Below, one piece after another: positions 19,001-27,082 of a DNA stretch of 64,000 nucleotides (the first letter of the stretch is position 1; every line of letters starts with the position of its first letter). The DNA is from PHAA01 sp964494735 (GTDB lineage: Bacteria; Bacillota; Syntrophomonadia; Syntrophomonadales; Syntrophomonadaceae). The notes beneath the pieces were generated by a model, which was not told the DNA's origin, searched no databases, and worked only from the letters and a program-made list of their open reading frames with translations. Location of the stretch: positions 1 through 64,000 of the forward strand of contig CAZBSD010000008.1 of NCBI GenBank assembly GCA_964494735.1. The letters are read 5' to 3'. Made by a program: the position numbers and the translations under genes.

Positions 19001-19419
19001 CGCAGCTGATCAGGTGAGATGTAATGGCCCTTCAGATCCGACAGCAATTCACCCAGGCGCGGGACAAAACCCGGCTGAGCGGCCGCTTTTCTATATATGG
19101 TCAAGTCGGCAATATGCTCATCGATGGTTTTGCGCAATACTATGTGCTTGCCCTGTTCGTCCAACAGGACCCGGGTCAGCCCCCCCACCTGATCGAACAC
19201 CCGCCGCGCCAAGCGGGTGAAACTCAGTATCTCCACCCGGATGATACCGGGCCTACCCAGAAATGTGATCAGGTCGCGTTCGGCCTGTAAGGTGAATTGC
19301 TCCGGCACCAACAGGAACAATCGTTCATCACTGACCTGCTGCAGGCGAGTCTGTATCTCGGTCATCATCTTGTGGCTCTTCCCGCTGCCGGCCCGGCCCA
19401 GGATAAAGCGAACCCCCAT
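16042..19419 (-). CDS. addB: ATP-dependent helicase/nuclease subunit B
   Basis: AddB (1125 residues) is the partner of AddA; it recognises Chi and supplies the second nuclease. The N-terminal ATPase motif is GRAGSGKSHKM. The C-terminal nuclease domain shows IIDYKSGRPEFKL with its catalytic residues. The Fe-S staple is present: one cysteine in QYVNCPFAHFVRYGL near residue 775 and three in CKFCSYRGIC at about 1085-1094. AddB enzymes need this 4Fe-4S cluster to stay folded and bind DNA. The ATG start follows GGAGG. It is first in the addBA operon; a 29-bp palindrome begins 22 bases upstream of the start, so the promoter must lie within or beyond the repeat cluster. Confidence 0.97.
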   Translation of the reverse strand: MGVRFILGRAGSGKSHKMMTEIQTRLQQVSDERLFLLVPEQFTLQAERDLITFLGRPGIIRVEILSFTRLARRVFDQVGGLTRVLLDEQGKHIVLRKTIDEHIADLTIYRKAAAQPGFVPRLGELLSDLKGHYISPDQLRNSVSGQEGMLVAQKVNDVSLIYDKFNDYLQGRYLDTDDYLNLLVGKIGEAQFLANSHFWVDGFNTLSPQSLKILARLMTVVKQMNVSLTIDPHPQARDRDLFSLSWQGLARLQELAQEAGLEQEVVMMEPVPGLGPVNPAIKHLEQELFAYPSRTQAEEIEDVEIFAAANRSSEVEYAAAQVVQLVRERGWRYHDLAVVCNHMDGYGPLIKRVFTEYGIPVFMDRKRSLMDNSIIRLVLSSLEIIRRNYRYEDVFAYLKTGFTGLDPDQVEVLENFALRYGIQGQRWQRSFSSEDPDEEDQLNTCREMLTGPLVALAAKVQGRRTVTSFCQAHYQYLVEIGLPARVQASIERMNELGRLEAARENEQIWNIILDIMDQMVEIMGDQEVGLKEYRQLLEAGFESLEVGIIPTTIDQVLVGDIQRSKSHAIKGLLLLGVNDGIIPSSGGEEGILTEYEKEALQAQGLELGFDKNRRSAEERFLIYTALSKPDHYLGLSYALADEEGKALRPSILINRLQGLLPQVPIISDAVKHRSQEIHQVATPNSTYKYLTQNLRALIDSQPVDQIWGEIYQWYRNQDDWGPHLEESRQALYHRNQVKGIGTKLAERLYSLPLRSSVSRLEQYVNCPFAHFVRYGLRPQERQVYEVAAPDIGELFHNCLRSFALQLEGEKLDWRALERCDSDRIVDQVMDSLVATQSEGIFTSSPRYQHLASRLKRISRRAAWVLTQQLQKGEFIPSQFEVGFGPGQMYPAIEIELGDGRQLYLEGRIDRVDLLETEEGTFVKIIDYKSGRPEFKLGDIYHGLSLQLMIYLMAVVAGQEGQDLAQLRPGCVFYFKIDDPLVDTGPAMIEAVEREIARKFKLRGLMLADVKLVNCLDKDLQAGTSDVVPAGFKKDGNFTSASSVISADDLQALLTHVQGLLILIGQEINLGRVHIHPVKMGNHTACKFCSYRGICQFDQRLEDNRFRVLPKYNNEDVLGRIRGKGR

Positions 19420-19440
19420 GTGTAAACCTCCGCTGTTTTG

Positions 19441-19583
19441 AATAACTTGGGGACAGGCACCAAGTTATTGGCACCAAGTTATTTAAGGCCATTATATGGG
19501 TTAAGATCCTTCGTCGCCTTCGGCTCCTCAGGATGACAACCACAACTTGGGGACAACCACAACTTGGTGACTGCCCCAATTCT
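19441..19583. repeat. Cluster of 29-bp palindrome and degenerate copies
   Basis: A full reverse-orientation copy occupies 19441-19469. A partial copy (GGCACCAAGTTATT) follows at 19470-19483. A CTTCG...CAGGATGACA-type element lies at about 19501-19540, and further fragments (CAACTTGGGGACA, CAACTTGGTGACTGCCCC) continue to 19583. The mosaic indicates repeated insertion of the same element type at one site upstream of addB. Confidence 0.8.
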
Positions 19584-19718
19584 TCTACTATTTTATCATG
19601 ATTGCAGGCAGGCCAGAGATTTCTTGGCCAGCTGGAAGGAAATGCCGTGATCATGCCGAAATTAATAAGCATATGTGATATTGAGGATCCATAAGAGATG
19701 ATGAAAGAGGGTATCCTG

Positions 19719-19949
19719 ATGAATGCCGATAAGAAACGGATATTTATGTTTTACCTGCTCAAATACCTCTGGATAATCGTTGCCACTGCATTTTATATCC
19801 TATGGCTCAAAATCCAGTATGGTCTCGATATTGATCTGATCATGGCCGACCGCACCGCCAAGCTATATGCCATCGGCTTGTTCGCCCTATTGATCGGCTC
19901 CAGTTCCTGGGTGTTCTACATCATCAACCGGGCTATGTACCGGGGATAA
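19719..19949 (+). CDS. Small two-span membrane protein, hypothetical
   Basis: This 76-residue protein starts at ATG 19719, which has AAGAGGG about eight bases upstream; an ATG 21 bases earlier has none. A basic N-terminus (NADKKRIFMFY) is followed by two hydrophobic helices (about residues 13-30 and 50-70) joined by a polar loop, and a short basic tail. I do not recognise the family. It is transcribed against the beta-oxidation operon and shares a strong bidirectional terminator with it. Confidence 0.65.
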   Translation: MNADKKRIFMFYLLKYLWIIVATAFYILWLKIQYGLDIDLIMADRTAKLYAIGLFALLIGSSSWVFYIINRAMYRG

Positions 19950-19964
19950 ATCAAGGCAAAAATG

Positions 19965-19994
19965 ATGAGCCTCCGGCCGCAACCGGAGGCTCAT
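19965..19994. terminator. Bidirectional Rho-independent terminator
   Basis: A perfect 12-bp stem (ATGAGCCTCCGG/CCGGAGGCTCAT) encloses a 6-base loop. TTGTTTTT follows on the plus strand and CATTTTTG on the minus strand. It can end both the small membrane protein transcript and the beta-oxidation operon. Confidence 0.92.
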
Positions 19995-20013
19995 TTGTTT
20001 TTACACCAGTGGT

Positions 20014-21849
20014 CTAGAATTCGAAGACGTCTACCGGAACGTCAATAGCTGAGGTATCACCATCGATTATGATCTCGGCCAGGTTCCATACATTGGGTAT
20101 CACATTGCGGAGGTAATAACGGGCGCTGGCAACTTTGCCATTATAGAAGTTGTAATCATAGTGGTCCGGGCCGATTTCCTCCGCCCGTTTGGCTGCCAAA
20201 ACGGCTTGGTCCAGCAACTGGCGCCCGGCATAAAGGGTAGCGGTAGCGGTCAATACCCGGCGTGAAAACAGGGGGATTTTAACCGGATTGTCTTTCATAT
20301 AGCCAGTAAGGGCACCGATCATCTTCTGGTACGCCTTGAGGGCATGATCGAGGTTGGCGAATTCCTTAAGCAAGGCAGGATTGTCTTTATTGGCAGCACA
20401 GAAGTCCACCATCTCCTTCAGGAATCCGGCGAAGACGCTGCCGCCCTTCATGGTCATCTTACGGCCCACCAGATCCAGAGACTGGATGAAGTTGGTGCCT
20501 TCCCAGATGGAATAGATCTTGGAATCGCGGGCTATCTGTTCGACCGGATACTCGGAGCAATAACCGTAACCGCCATAGGCTTGGATGGCTTCACCGATGA
20601 GCCACCATGATTCGTCGGTCGGATAAGCCTTGCACAGCGGGGTGGTCATCTCGATCAGGTCACTGGCAGCTTTTCTTACTGCCGGATCGGGATCGCGATG
20701 CCGTTGGTCAAAAGCCAGATATACCCGGTACATCATGGCCCGGATTGCGTCGACATGAGCTTTGCCCATCATCAGGGTGCGTTTGATATCTTCGTGGTTG
20801 ATGATCGCCACCCGGCCAGCTCTGGGATTGGTGAACGGCCGGCCCTGGATTCTTTCCTTGGCATTGTCACGGGCATTGGCAAACGCGTTAATTATGCAGG
20901 ACAAGGCCATGTGCCCGGTTTCCATGCGAGCCATGTTCATCATCTGGAACATCTGGGCCATACCTTCGCCCTTGCCTTCGTTGGTACGGGGATCTACACC
21001 CAGCAGCCAACCGCGGCAGCCATCGTTCTCACCCGCAGCCAGGGAAGCGGTAACCGAACCATGCTGTCCCATCTTGTGCTCAACGCCGGTGATCTGGAAG
21101 TCATTGCTCTCCAGGCTGCCATCCTCATTGACCCATAATTTGGGTACTACGAACAGTGATATCCCGCCGGTGCCGGGTTTTGATCCTTCGATGCGGGCCA
21201 GGTACAGGTGGATGACGTTGTCGGCAAAATCATTGTCACCGCCGGTTATGAATATCTTGTTGCCCTTGATCTTAAAGATGCGGGGATCGTCAGTCGGATA
21301 GGCCTTGGAAAGGATGTCTCCCACGTCCGAACCGGCGCTGGGTTCAGTCAGGCACATGGTCCCCGACCAGGTCCCGTCCATCATCTTGGGCAGGAACATG
21401 GCTTTAACCTTGTCGTCGCCGAAACTCTGGATCAGGTCGGCAGCTCCGCTGGTCAACAGGATATAAGGCATGAAGGTCGGGTTGGCGGCACAGATCAATT
21501 CCCAAACCGCGGCATGCAGCATCTCCGGCATAACCATGGCGTCAGGAGAATTATCAATGTTGCTGGTTCCCCAGCCTTCGCTCTGAAGTTTCTTGAATAG
21601 CGGACCATAGCTGGGAGGCAGGGTCACTTTGCCGTCTTTATATACTACCGGATGGGTCTCGTTCTCATTATTAGTGGGTTCGATCAGTTCTTTACACATC
21701 TTCAGGATTGGTCCCAAAACCGCTTTTACGTCGCCGCGGGAATAATAATCCGCAAATTGAGGATAATTGAAAACGCCTTCGGTCGGCAACCATTCCCCGA
21801 TAATAAATTCGTAATCCCGGATATTATTTATAGCAAAATTCGATGCCAT
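20014..21849 (-). CDS. Long-form acyl-CoA dehydrogenase
   Basis: This is a 611-residue flavoprotein that introduces the C2-C3 double bond into an acyl-CoA, probably butyryl-CoA given its operon. I prefer ATG 21849 (GGAGG about 11 bases upstream, giving MASNFAINNIRDYEFI). Family motifs include MCLTEPSAGSDVG in the FAD/substrate region, KIKGNKIFITGG, and near residue 450 AYGGYGYCSEYPVEQIARDSKIYSIWEGTN, whose glutamate corresponds to the catalytic base. It is about 220 residues longer than the roughly 380-residue type because of N- and C-terminal extensions. This form is common in anaerobic fatty-acid degraders. It is the last gene of the operon, ahead of a strong terminator. No etfAB genes are present in the window. 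Confidence 0.93.
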   Translation of the reverse strand: MASNFAINNIRDYEFIIGEWLPTEGVFNYPQFADYYSRGDVKAVLGPILKMCKELIEPTNNENETHPVVYKDGKVTLPPSYGPLFKKLQSEGWGTSNIDNSPDAMVMPEMLHAAVWELICAANPTFMPYILLTSGAADLIQSFGDDKVKAMFLPKMMDGTWSGTMCLTEPSAGSDVGDILSKAYPTDDPRIFKIKGNKIFITGGDNDFADNVIHLYLARIEGSKPGTGGISLFVVPKLWVNEDGSLESNDFQITGVEHKMGQHGSVTASLAAGENDGCRGWLLGVDPRTNEGKGEGMAQMFQMMNMARMETGHMALSCIINAFANARDNAKERIQGRPFTNPRAGRVAIINHEDIKRTLMMGKAHVDAIRAMMYRVYLAFDQRHRDPDPAVRKAASDLIEMTTPLCKAYPTDESWWLIGEAIQAYGGYGYCSEYPVEQIARDSKIYSIWEGTNFIQSLDLVGRKMTMKGGSVFAGFLKEMVDFCAANKDNPALLKEFANLDHALKAYQKMIGALTGYMKDNPVKIPLFSRRVLTATATLYAGRQLLDQAVLAAKRAEEIGPDHYDYNFYNGKVASARYYLRNVIPNVWNLAEIIIDGDTSAIDVPVDVFEF

Positions 21850-21979
21850 GTTGGTACATTCCTCCATTCTTCTCAGTCTCGTCCCCGCTGTCACGGGAGG
21901 CTCAAATTACTAAAAAAGGGGTGCGAGTTGATGGCTTTGCAGCCATCACCCGCCAACGCAAAATAGAAGAGGGATGGGG

Positions 21980-23209
21980 TTATATTTCCCGGGTCCACAG
22001 TGATGCCATGGCGGGCCCGCCGCCTACGCACAACGAAGCCCCGCCGACGGTTTTCCCTAATCTCTCCAGCTCATAATACATGCTGACGATTATCCGCAAG
22101 GCAGTCGCTCCTACTGGGTGTCCCAGGCCAATACCAGATCCGTTGTTGTTTATATTGCCATTTTGTTCAAAAGTGCCGATATTGAGGTCGATGCCGGCCT
22201 TCTCCTTGATCATCCGGCCCACACCGAGAACCTGGGCCGCGAAGGCTTCGTTTATCTCCCAATACTCTACGTCTTCGTATTTCATACCCGCTTCTTTCAG
22301 GCATTTAGGTATGGCTACTGCGGGTCCCAGACCCATCACTTTGGCGTCTACCCCTTCGGAACAGACGTTGATAAGTTTCATCAGCGGTTTGATTCCCAGT
22401 TCTTCTGCTTTCTTCTTGGTCATCATTACAACCGCCGCCGAGGCATCATTGATACCGGAAGCATTAGCCGCAGTCACCACGCCGCCTTTTTTGAAGGCGG
22501 GCTGCAGTTTGGCCATTGTCTCCAGGCTGGCGCCCCGGATGGGATGCTCGTCATTTTCGAACATAAACTCTTTCTTGCCCTTCTTGACCAGCACCGGAAC
22601 TATTTCGCGCATGAAGCGGCCTTCATCTACAGCTCTGACTGCCCGCTGATGGCTGAGGAGAGCTAATTCATCACATTGTTCTCTGGTTATGCCATATTGT
22701 TCGGCGATATTCTCGGCAGTTACCCCCATATGCCCTCCGGCCAGAGTACAAACCAAACCATCTGCCAGCATGGCATCCTGGGCTTTGCTATCGCCCATAC
22801 GTGCTCCCCATCTCATATTTTGTAAAGTATAAGGTATATTGCTCATACTTTCGGTTCCGACTACGAGAGCGATATCATTTTTACCCAGCATTAGTTTCAT
22901 AGCCGCCATTTCCATGGCTCTCATTCCGGAAGCGCAGTTTTGGTTTACCATACTGGCGCTGGATTCCACCGACATGCCAATCTGTTGAGAAATGATCCGA
23001 GCTGGCAGAGAACCATTGCCATGGTGCAGACACATTCCCAGGACGATTTCATCGATTTGTTTCATATCGATACCGGCCCTATTGACGGCTTCAGTCGCTA
23101 CTATTTTGCTCAGGTCATTGGCCCGTAATGAAGCCAACGATCCATTATAGGCCCCTATTGGAGTACGGCAGGCACTGACTACGACAACTTCGTTCAACTC
23201 TTTAGCCAT
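21980..23209 (-). CDS. thlA: Acetyl-CoA acetyltransferase (thiolase)
   Basis: This thiolase has 409 residues. It cleaves acetoacetyl-CoA with CoA into two acetyl-CoA, or the reverse. The nucleophilic cysteine is in NQNCASGMRAME near residue 92. The catalytic EINEAFAAQ, GLGHPVGATALR and C-terminal CVGGGPAMASL motifs are all present. The ATG start follows AGGAGA. It sits between the CoA-transferase and acyl-CoA dehydrogenase genes on one strand, closing the beta-oxidation cycle. The intergenic distances (59 and 130 bases) are compatible with one transcript. Chain-length preference cannot be read directly; the context indicates C4. Confidence 0.94.
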   Translation of the reverse strand: MAKELNEVVVVSACRTPIGAYNGSLASLRANDLSKIVATEAVNRAGIDMKQIDEIVLGMCLHHGNGSLPARIISQQIGMSVESSASMVNQNCASGMRAMEMAAMKLMLGKNDIALVVGTESMSNIPYTLQNMRWGARMGDSKAQDAMLADGLVCTLAGGHMGVTAENIAEQYGITREQCDELALLSHQRAVRAVDEGRFMREIVPVLVKKGKKEFMFENDEHPIRGASLETMAKLQPAFKKGGVVTAANASGINDASAAVVMMTKKKAEELGIKPLMKLINVCSEGVDAKVMGLGPAVAIPKCLKEAGMKYEDVEYWEINEAFAAQVLGVGRMIKEKAGIDLNIGTFEQNGNINNNGSGIGLGHPVGATALRIIVSMYYELERLGKTVGGASLCVGGGPAMASLWTREI

Positions 23210-23268
23210 ATCTTTCTATCTCCTTTTTGCTAATTAATATGCATACCTACTATTTCTCTATATAAGTT

Positions 23269-24612
23269 CTAGTCTATCTTGTTGGTTCTGACCCAAATTC
23301 CCATCTTGTCGGCTGCAGCAATGAGCTCGTCACGCAAATCAGGATGAGCCAGATTGATAAGGGCTTCGGCTCTTTCATAGGTACTCTTGGCTTTCATGTT
23401 GGCAATACCATATTCCGTAACCACATAGTAGTTCATGCTGCGGGGCACGGTTACGATGGCACCATCTGTGAGAGTCGGCACGATCCGGGACTTGAGGTTG
23501 CCCTCCTTGTCCTTGTAAGTGGAAGTCAGGCAGACCAGGCCCATGCCGCCTTTGGAAAAATAGGACCCGAAGATATAGTCTAGTTGTCCGCCAGTACCGG
23601 AAATCTGGCGTATCCCGGAAGATTCTGAACAGACCTGGCTGAACAGATCGATCTCCACCGCGTTATTGATGCAGATCATATTGTTCTGTTTGCGGATGTT
23701 CTCGGGATCGTTGGTGTAACTGACTGGAAAACTGGCACAGCAAGGATTCATGTCCAGAAAGTCATAGAGTTTTTTGGTTCCCATTGCGAAGGTGTAAACC
23801 ATCCTGCCCTTGTCCAACTGTTTGCACTTGTTGGTGATGCGGCCGGAATCATACATATCTACAAATGAATCCACCAGCATTTCGGTGTGGACCCCGAGGT
23901 CCTTCAAGTCTGACTGGGCGATCATCGCCCCCACCGCGTTGGGCATTGCTCCGATGCCCAGCTGCAGACAATCACCATCTTTGATCTGCTCCAGGATTAT
24001 AGCGGCGATCTTCTTGTCAGTATCAGAGATGGGGAGTTCGGGGAGATTGATAAGTGGTCTGTGATCACCTTCCACAAAGTAATCAATTTCGGAAACGTGC
24101 AGGCTTTCTCTTAATCCACCTAGGCATCTCGGCACCGATTCATTGACCTCGGCAATTACTACCTTGGCGGCATCAGTCATGGCATGGGTAATGGAATTGG
24201 TTGTACCAAGATTGACAAAGCCATGCTTATCAGGGGGAGTTACCTTGATCATAGCTACATCTACCGGAGCATATCCCCGCTCAAAAAAACTGGGTCCTTC
24301 ATGGTAAGTAAGGGAGACGTAGTTGCACATGTTATTATCGTGCAATTTGCGGCTAGCCCCGCTGAAATGCCAGTCATTGTAGATGAAATGTTTTCGCTCC
24401 GGGTCGTTAACAACCGTTTGGGGTGGGAAAGGGCAGGTTACGGTTCTAATATTAACGGCCTTAAGCTCGTCTTTCCTTTTGGCTAAAGCGGCGTCCAAAA
24501 CATGGGAGCACATAACGAATTCTCCGTAGTGCACCAGGTCACCGGATTTTACAACCTTGACTGCCTCATCGGCTGATACCAGTTTGCTTTTATATTCTTC
24601 CATCCAACTCAT
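23269..24612 (-). CDS. Acetate/butyrate (4-hydroxybutyrate-type) CoA-transferase
   Basis: This 447-residue protein belongs to the acetyl-CoA hydrolase/transferase family that includes 4-hydroxybutyrate and butyryl-CoA:acetate CoA-transferases. Landmarks are LQLGIGAMPNAVG, the HTEM motif shortly after (which I recall as carrying the catalytic glutamate that forms the glutamyl-CoA intermediate), and SSGIRQISGTGGQLDYIFG near residues 340-358 in the CoA-binding half. In this operon it probably activates the incoming fatty acid by exchange with acetyl-CoA, or releases acetate. The ATG start has GAGGAGG eight to nine bases upstream. The exact acyl substrate is inferred from neighbours. Confidence 0.9.
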   Translation of the reverse strand: MSWMEEYKSKLVSADEAVKVVKSGDLVHYGEFVMCSHVLDAALAKRKDELKAVNIRTVTCPFPPQTVVNDPERKHFIYNDWHFSGASRKLHDNNMCNYVSLTYHEGPSFFERGYAPVDVAMIKVTPPDKHGFVNLGTTNSITHAMTDAAKVVIAEVNESVPRCLGGLRESLHVSEIDYFVEGDHRPLINLPELPISDTDKKIAAIILEQIKDGDCLQLGIGAMPNAVGAMIAQSDLKDLGVHTEMLVDSFVDMYDSGRITNKCKQLDKGRMVYTFAMGTKKLYDFLDMNPCCASFPVSYTNDPENIRKQNNMICINNAVEIDLFSQVCSESSGIRQISGTGGQLDYIFGSYFSKGGMGLVCLTSTYKDKEGNLKSRIVPTLTDGAIVTVPRSMNYYVVTEYGIANMKAKSTYERAEALINLAHPDLRDELIAAADKMGIWVRTNKID

Positions 24613-24680
24613 TCCGTAGCCCTCCTCTATTAATTCGCATCAATTCATTCGGTGCAGTTTTCTTGGGGGGACTGTTGAAC

Positions 24681-25463
24681 CTATTTACCTTTAAAGTCGG
24701 CTTTGCGCTTCTCAACGAATGCGGTCATGCCCTCCATTTTGTCAGCAGTGGCGCAGCTCATTCCAAACATGTCGGACTCGATGCTCATGGCGGTGTCGAT
24801 ATCGACCTGCATACCCTTGCCTATGGCGAACTTGGCATAACCTACCGCCAAGGGGGCTTTGGAGGCAATCTTCTTGGCCATCTTGCGAGCCTCATCCATC
24901 AGCTGTTCGGGGGGGCAGACATGGTTGACCAGACCCAGCCGGAAGGCCTCGTCTGCTTTGATATTGTCGGCAGTGTAAATTAGTTCCTTGGCCCGCCCCT
25001 CACCAATCAGGCGCGGCAGCCGCTGGGTTCCGCCGAAACCGGGGATAATTCCCAGTCCCACTTCGGGTTGACCAAAGAGGGCTTTTTCCGAGGCCAGTCT
25101 AATATCGCAGGCCATAGCCAGTTCGCAGCCGCCGCCCAGAGCGAATCCATTTACAGCGGCGATGATGGGTTTCTCCAGCAGTTCCATCTGCCGGAAGACC
25201 TTTTCACCCACGTCGGCGAAGTAACGTCCTTCCGCCGGGGAAAGCGGCAGCATGAAAGTGATGTCGGCTCCGGCTACGAAGGATTTATCACCGCTGCCAG
25301 TCAATATCACCACCTTGATGTTGTCATCGGCTTTGATGTCCTTGATGGCGGCTTCTATTTCGAACAAAGTATCTCCATTCAGGGCGTTTAAGGCTTTAGG
25401 ACGATTTATGGTCAATATGGCCAGGCAATCCTCTTTTTCCAGGATGATATTTTGGAATTCCAA
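24681..25463 (-). CDS. crt: Enoyl-CoA hydratase (crotonase)
   Basis: This 260-residue protein hydrates crotonyl-CoA to 3-hydroxybutyryl-CoA. The oxyanion-hole and active-site landmarks are SFVAGADI near residues 62-69, NGFALGGGCELAMACDIR near 105-122 with the first catalytic glutamate, and QPEVGLGIIPGFGGTQRL with the second. The start is a TTG with GGGAGG seven bases upstream. It lies 57 bases after hbd and 68 before the CoA-transferase. Length and motifs are fully typical. Confidence 0.94.
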   Translation of the reverse strand: MEFQNIILEKEDCLAILTINRPKALNALNGDTLFEIEAAIKDIKADDNIKVVILTGSGDKSFVAGADITFMLPLSPAEGRYFADVGEKVFRQMELLEKPIIAAVNGFALGGGCELAMACDIRLASEKALFGQPEVGLGIIPGFGGTQRLPRLIGEGRAKELIYTADNIKADEAFRLGLVNHVCPPEQLMDEARKMAKKIASKAPLAVGYAKFAIGKGMQVDIDTAMSIESDMFGMSCATADKMEGMTAFVEKRKADFKGK

Positions 25464-25520
25464 GATTAAGCCTCCCTTCTTCTATTCATTTCTCTATGCA
25501 AATTATTGCCGATGCCTTTT

Positions 25521-26372
25521 TTATTTGTAGTCGTAGAAGCCTTTGCCGGTCTTCATACCCAGATGTCCCGCCCGTACTTTCTGCCGGAATGCCAGCGAGG
25601 CGCGATACTTGGAATCGCCGAATTCTTTCCAGAAGTAATCGCAGATGGCCAGCACGATGTCGATCCCAACCAGGTCGGCCAGAGCCAGGGGGCCCATCGG
25701 CATGCCGGCGCCCAGTTTCATGGCTTTGTCGATCTCGGCGGCGGAAGCGGTGCCTTCCTGGAAGACCATACCGGCTTCGTTGATGTAGGGGACCAATATG
25801 CGGTTAACGATGAATCCTGGCACTTCTTTGGCCACTACCGGTTCTTTACCGATCTTCTTGCTCATGTCAACGGTAAGGTCAACTACATCCTGAGTGGTTT
25901 CTGCACCGGGGATCACTTCCACCAGTTTCATGACCGGTACCGGATTGAAGAAATGCATGCCCACAACTTTGTCGGGGCGGCTGGTGGCAGCAGCTATCTC
26001 GGTGATACTCAAAGCTGAGGTGTTGGTGGCCAGGATAGTTTCAGGCTTGCATATCTCACTCAACTGGGCATGAACCTTTTTCTTGATGTCTATGTTTTCA
26101 ATGATGGCTTCGATGATGATATCGCAGTCTTTCAGCAGAGCAGTATCGGTCCCGGTCGACAATAATTTGGCAAATCCGGCCACATCTTCGGCACTTTTCT
26201 TACCCTTCTCTACTGCCTTGGCCCATGCCTTGTCCAGGCCTTTGGCCGCTTTTTCCACCACTGCGGGAACTACATCCACCAGGATAACATTGAATCCAGC
26301 TTCAACGCTGATCTGGGCTATTCCAGCCCCCATTGTCCCTGCTCCGAGTACTCCAATCTTGTTGATAGCCAA
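25521..26372 (-). CDS. hbd: 3-hydroxybutyryl-CoA dehydrogenase
   Basis: This 283-residue NAD-dependent enzyme oxidises (S)-3-hydroxybutyryl-CoA to acetoacetyl-CoA. The Rossmann motif is GVLGAGTMGAGIAQ at residues 7-20. The catalytic histidine lies in VVGMHFFNPVPVMKLVEVI near residue 138, and the NRILVPYINEA segment follows. The start is a TTG with GGAGGAG upstream. It is the first gene of the beta-oxidation operon. A perfect sigma-54 promoter sits about 71 bases upstream of its predicted start codon. Cofactor preference is presumed from the family. Confidence 0.94.
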   Translation of the reverse strand: MAINKIGVLGAGTMGAGIAQISVEAGFNVILVDVVPAVVEKAAKGLDKAWAKAVEKGKKSAEDVAGFAKLLSTGTDTALLKDCDIIIEAIIENIDIKKKVHAQLSEICKPETILATNTSALSITEIAAATSRPDKVVGMHFFNPVPVMKLVEVIPGAETTQDVVDLTVDMSKKIGKEPVVAKEVPGFIVNRILVPYINEAGMVFQEGTASAAEIDKAMKLGAGMPMGPLALADLVGIDIVLAICDYFWKEFGDSKYRASLAFRQKVRAGHLGMKTGKGFYDYK

Positions 26373-26452
26373 TCTACTCTCCTCCTTATAAAAAAATATT
26401 GCCAGGATGATGCGGCCATTAACCGCAATCTTCCAGCTGCTGTGTAAATAAA

Positions 26453-26469
26453 ATGCAACGAACGTGCCA
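26453..26469 (-). promoter_or_regulatory. Sigma-54 (-24/-12) promoter of the beta-oxidation operon
   Basis: Read on the minus strand, 26469-26453 is TGGCACGTTCGTTGCAT. It matches the full consensus TGGCACG-N4-TTGCW with the invariant GG and GC at correct spacing. The predicted start is near 26443, leaving about 70 bases of leader before hbd. The gene immediately upstream encodes a sigma-54 activator. Confidence 0.92.
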
Positions 26470-26592
26470 TGCCCTTGCTTTCTTTAGTACAAGCCGAATT
26501 GTTGGGATTTGTGTCGTAGGCTTGAATGGTTCCTTTTGTGCCTTATTTCTCAATAGTTGCATTTCAGGACGTTATTGGCAGCTCAAAACGAA

Positions 26593-26617
26593 AAAGGGTT
26601 GCTATTTGCAACCCTTT
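26593..26617. promoter_or_regulatory. Candidate activator-binding inverted repeat 1
   Basis: Arms AAAGGGTTGC and GCAACCCTTT (10 bp, perfect) flank TATTT. The centre is about 160 bp upstream of the predicted sigma-54 transcription start, a usual distance for an enhancer-like site. A Fis-type dimer would bind such a dyad. Confidence 0.75.
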
Positions 26618-26868
26618 GGTAATACGCTTCCACTTTCTGCTTAATTGCCGCACAAAATTAGCAGGGTTTCATTTCCATTTCCAACATCATACCCTATTAA
26701 TAAGGAAACGGTTCTCATGCGCCGGACGGTCTTCGGCAACGTCGCTGCTGTTCCAAATCCGGCCGCTATGAGGACCACCGCCCCCACCTCGCTCCCAATC
26801 CATCCGTCGGATGGTTGATACGCTTCATATTAGTGATCATTCCTCACCACGAAATCCCTGCAAATATA

Positions 26869-26891
26869 AAGGGTTGCATTTTGCAACCCTT
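26869..26891. promoter_or_regulatory. Candidate activator-binding inverted repeat 2
   Basis: Arms AAGGGTTGC and GCAACCCTT (9 bp, perfect) flank ATTTT. This is the same dyad as the one 270 bp downstream, with the same 5-base spacer. It is about 437 bp upstream of the sigma-54 start. Conservation of arms and spacing argues for a protein site rather than a terminator. Confidence 0.7.
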
Positions 26892-27082
26892 CAGACCATC
26901 AAAAAAGGCCCGTAGCTGCGTTAATACGGAATCCCCGTTCAATCGACGTAGCTCATGTACGCCTTCATCACGGGGCTCCCGAATGCCTTGCTCCAAGCCT
27001 TTTTTGCTCGGTCTGCCTGAATGTAACTTGTTTGACACCCTGAAGTGTTGCATTTTCCTTTTTCGGCTGAAACTGTTGACAT

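Larger units (their letters stand above)
26373..27082. other. 710-bp regulatory region between activator gene and hbd
   Basis: No gene is supported here. The stretch contains the sigma-54 promoter (26453-26469) and two near-identical inverted repeats (26593-26617 and 26869-26891). A half-site-like GTTGCATTTT lies at 27047-27056. The remainder (about 26640-26830) shows no recognisable element. Confidence 0.7.

Noticed and set aside
26593..26617. Inverted repeat as a Rho-independent terminator
   Set aside because: The loop is AT-rich and there is no T-run after either arm. A second copy with the same spacer far from any gene end indicates a protein-binding dyad.
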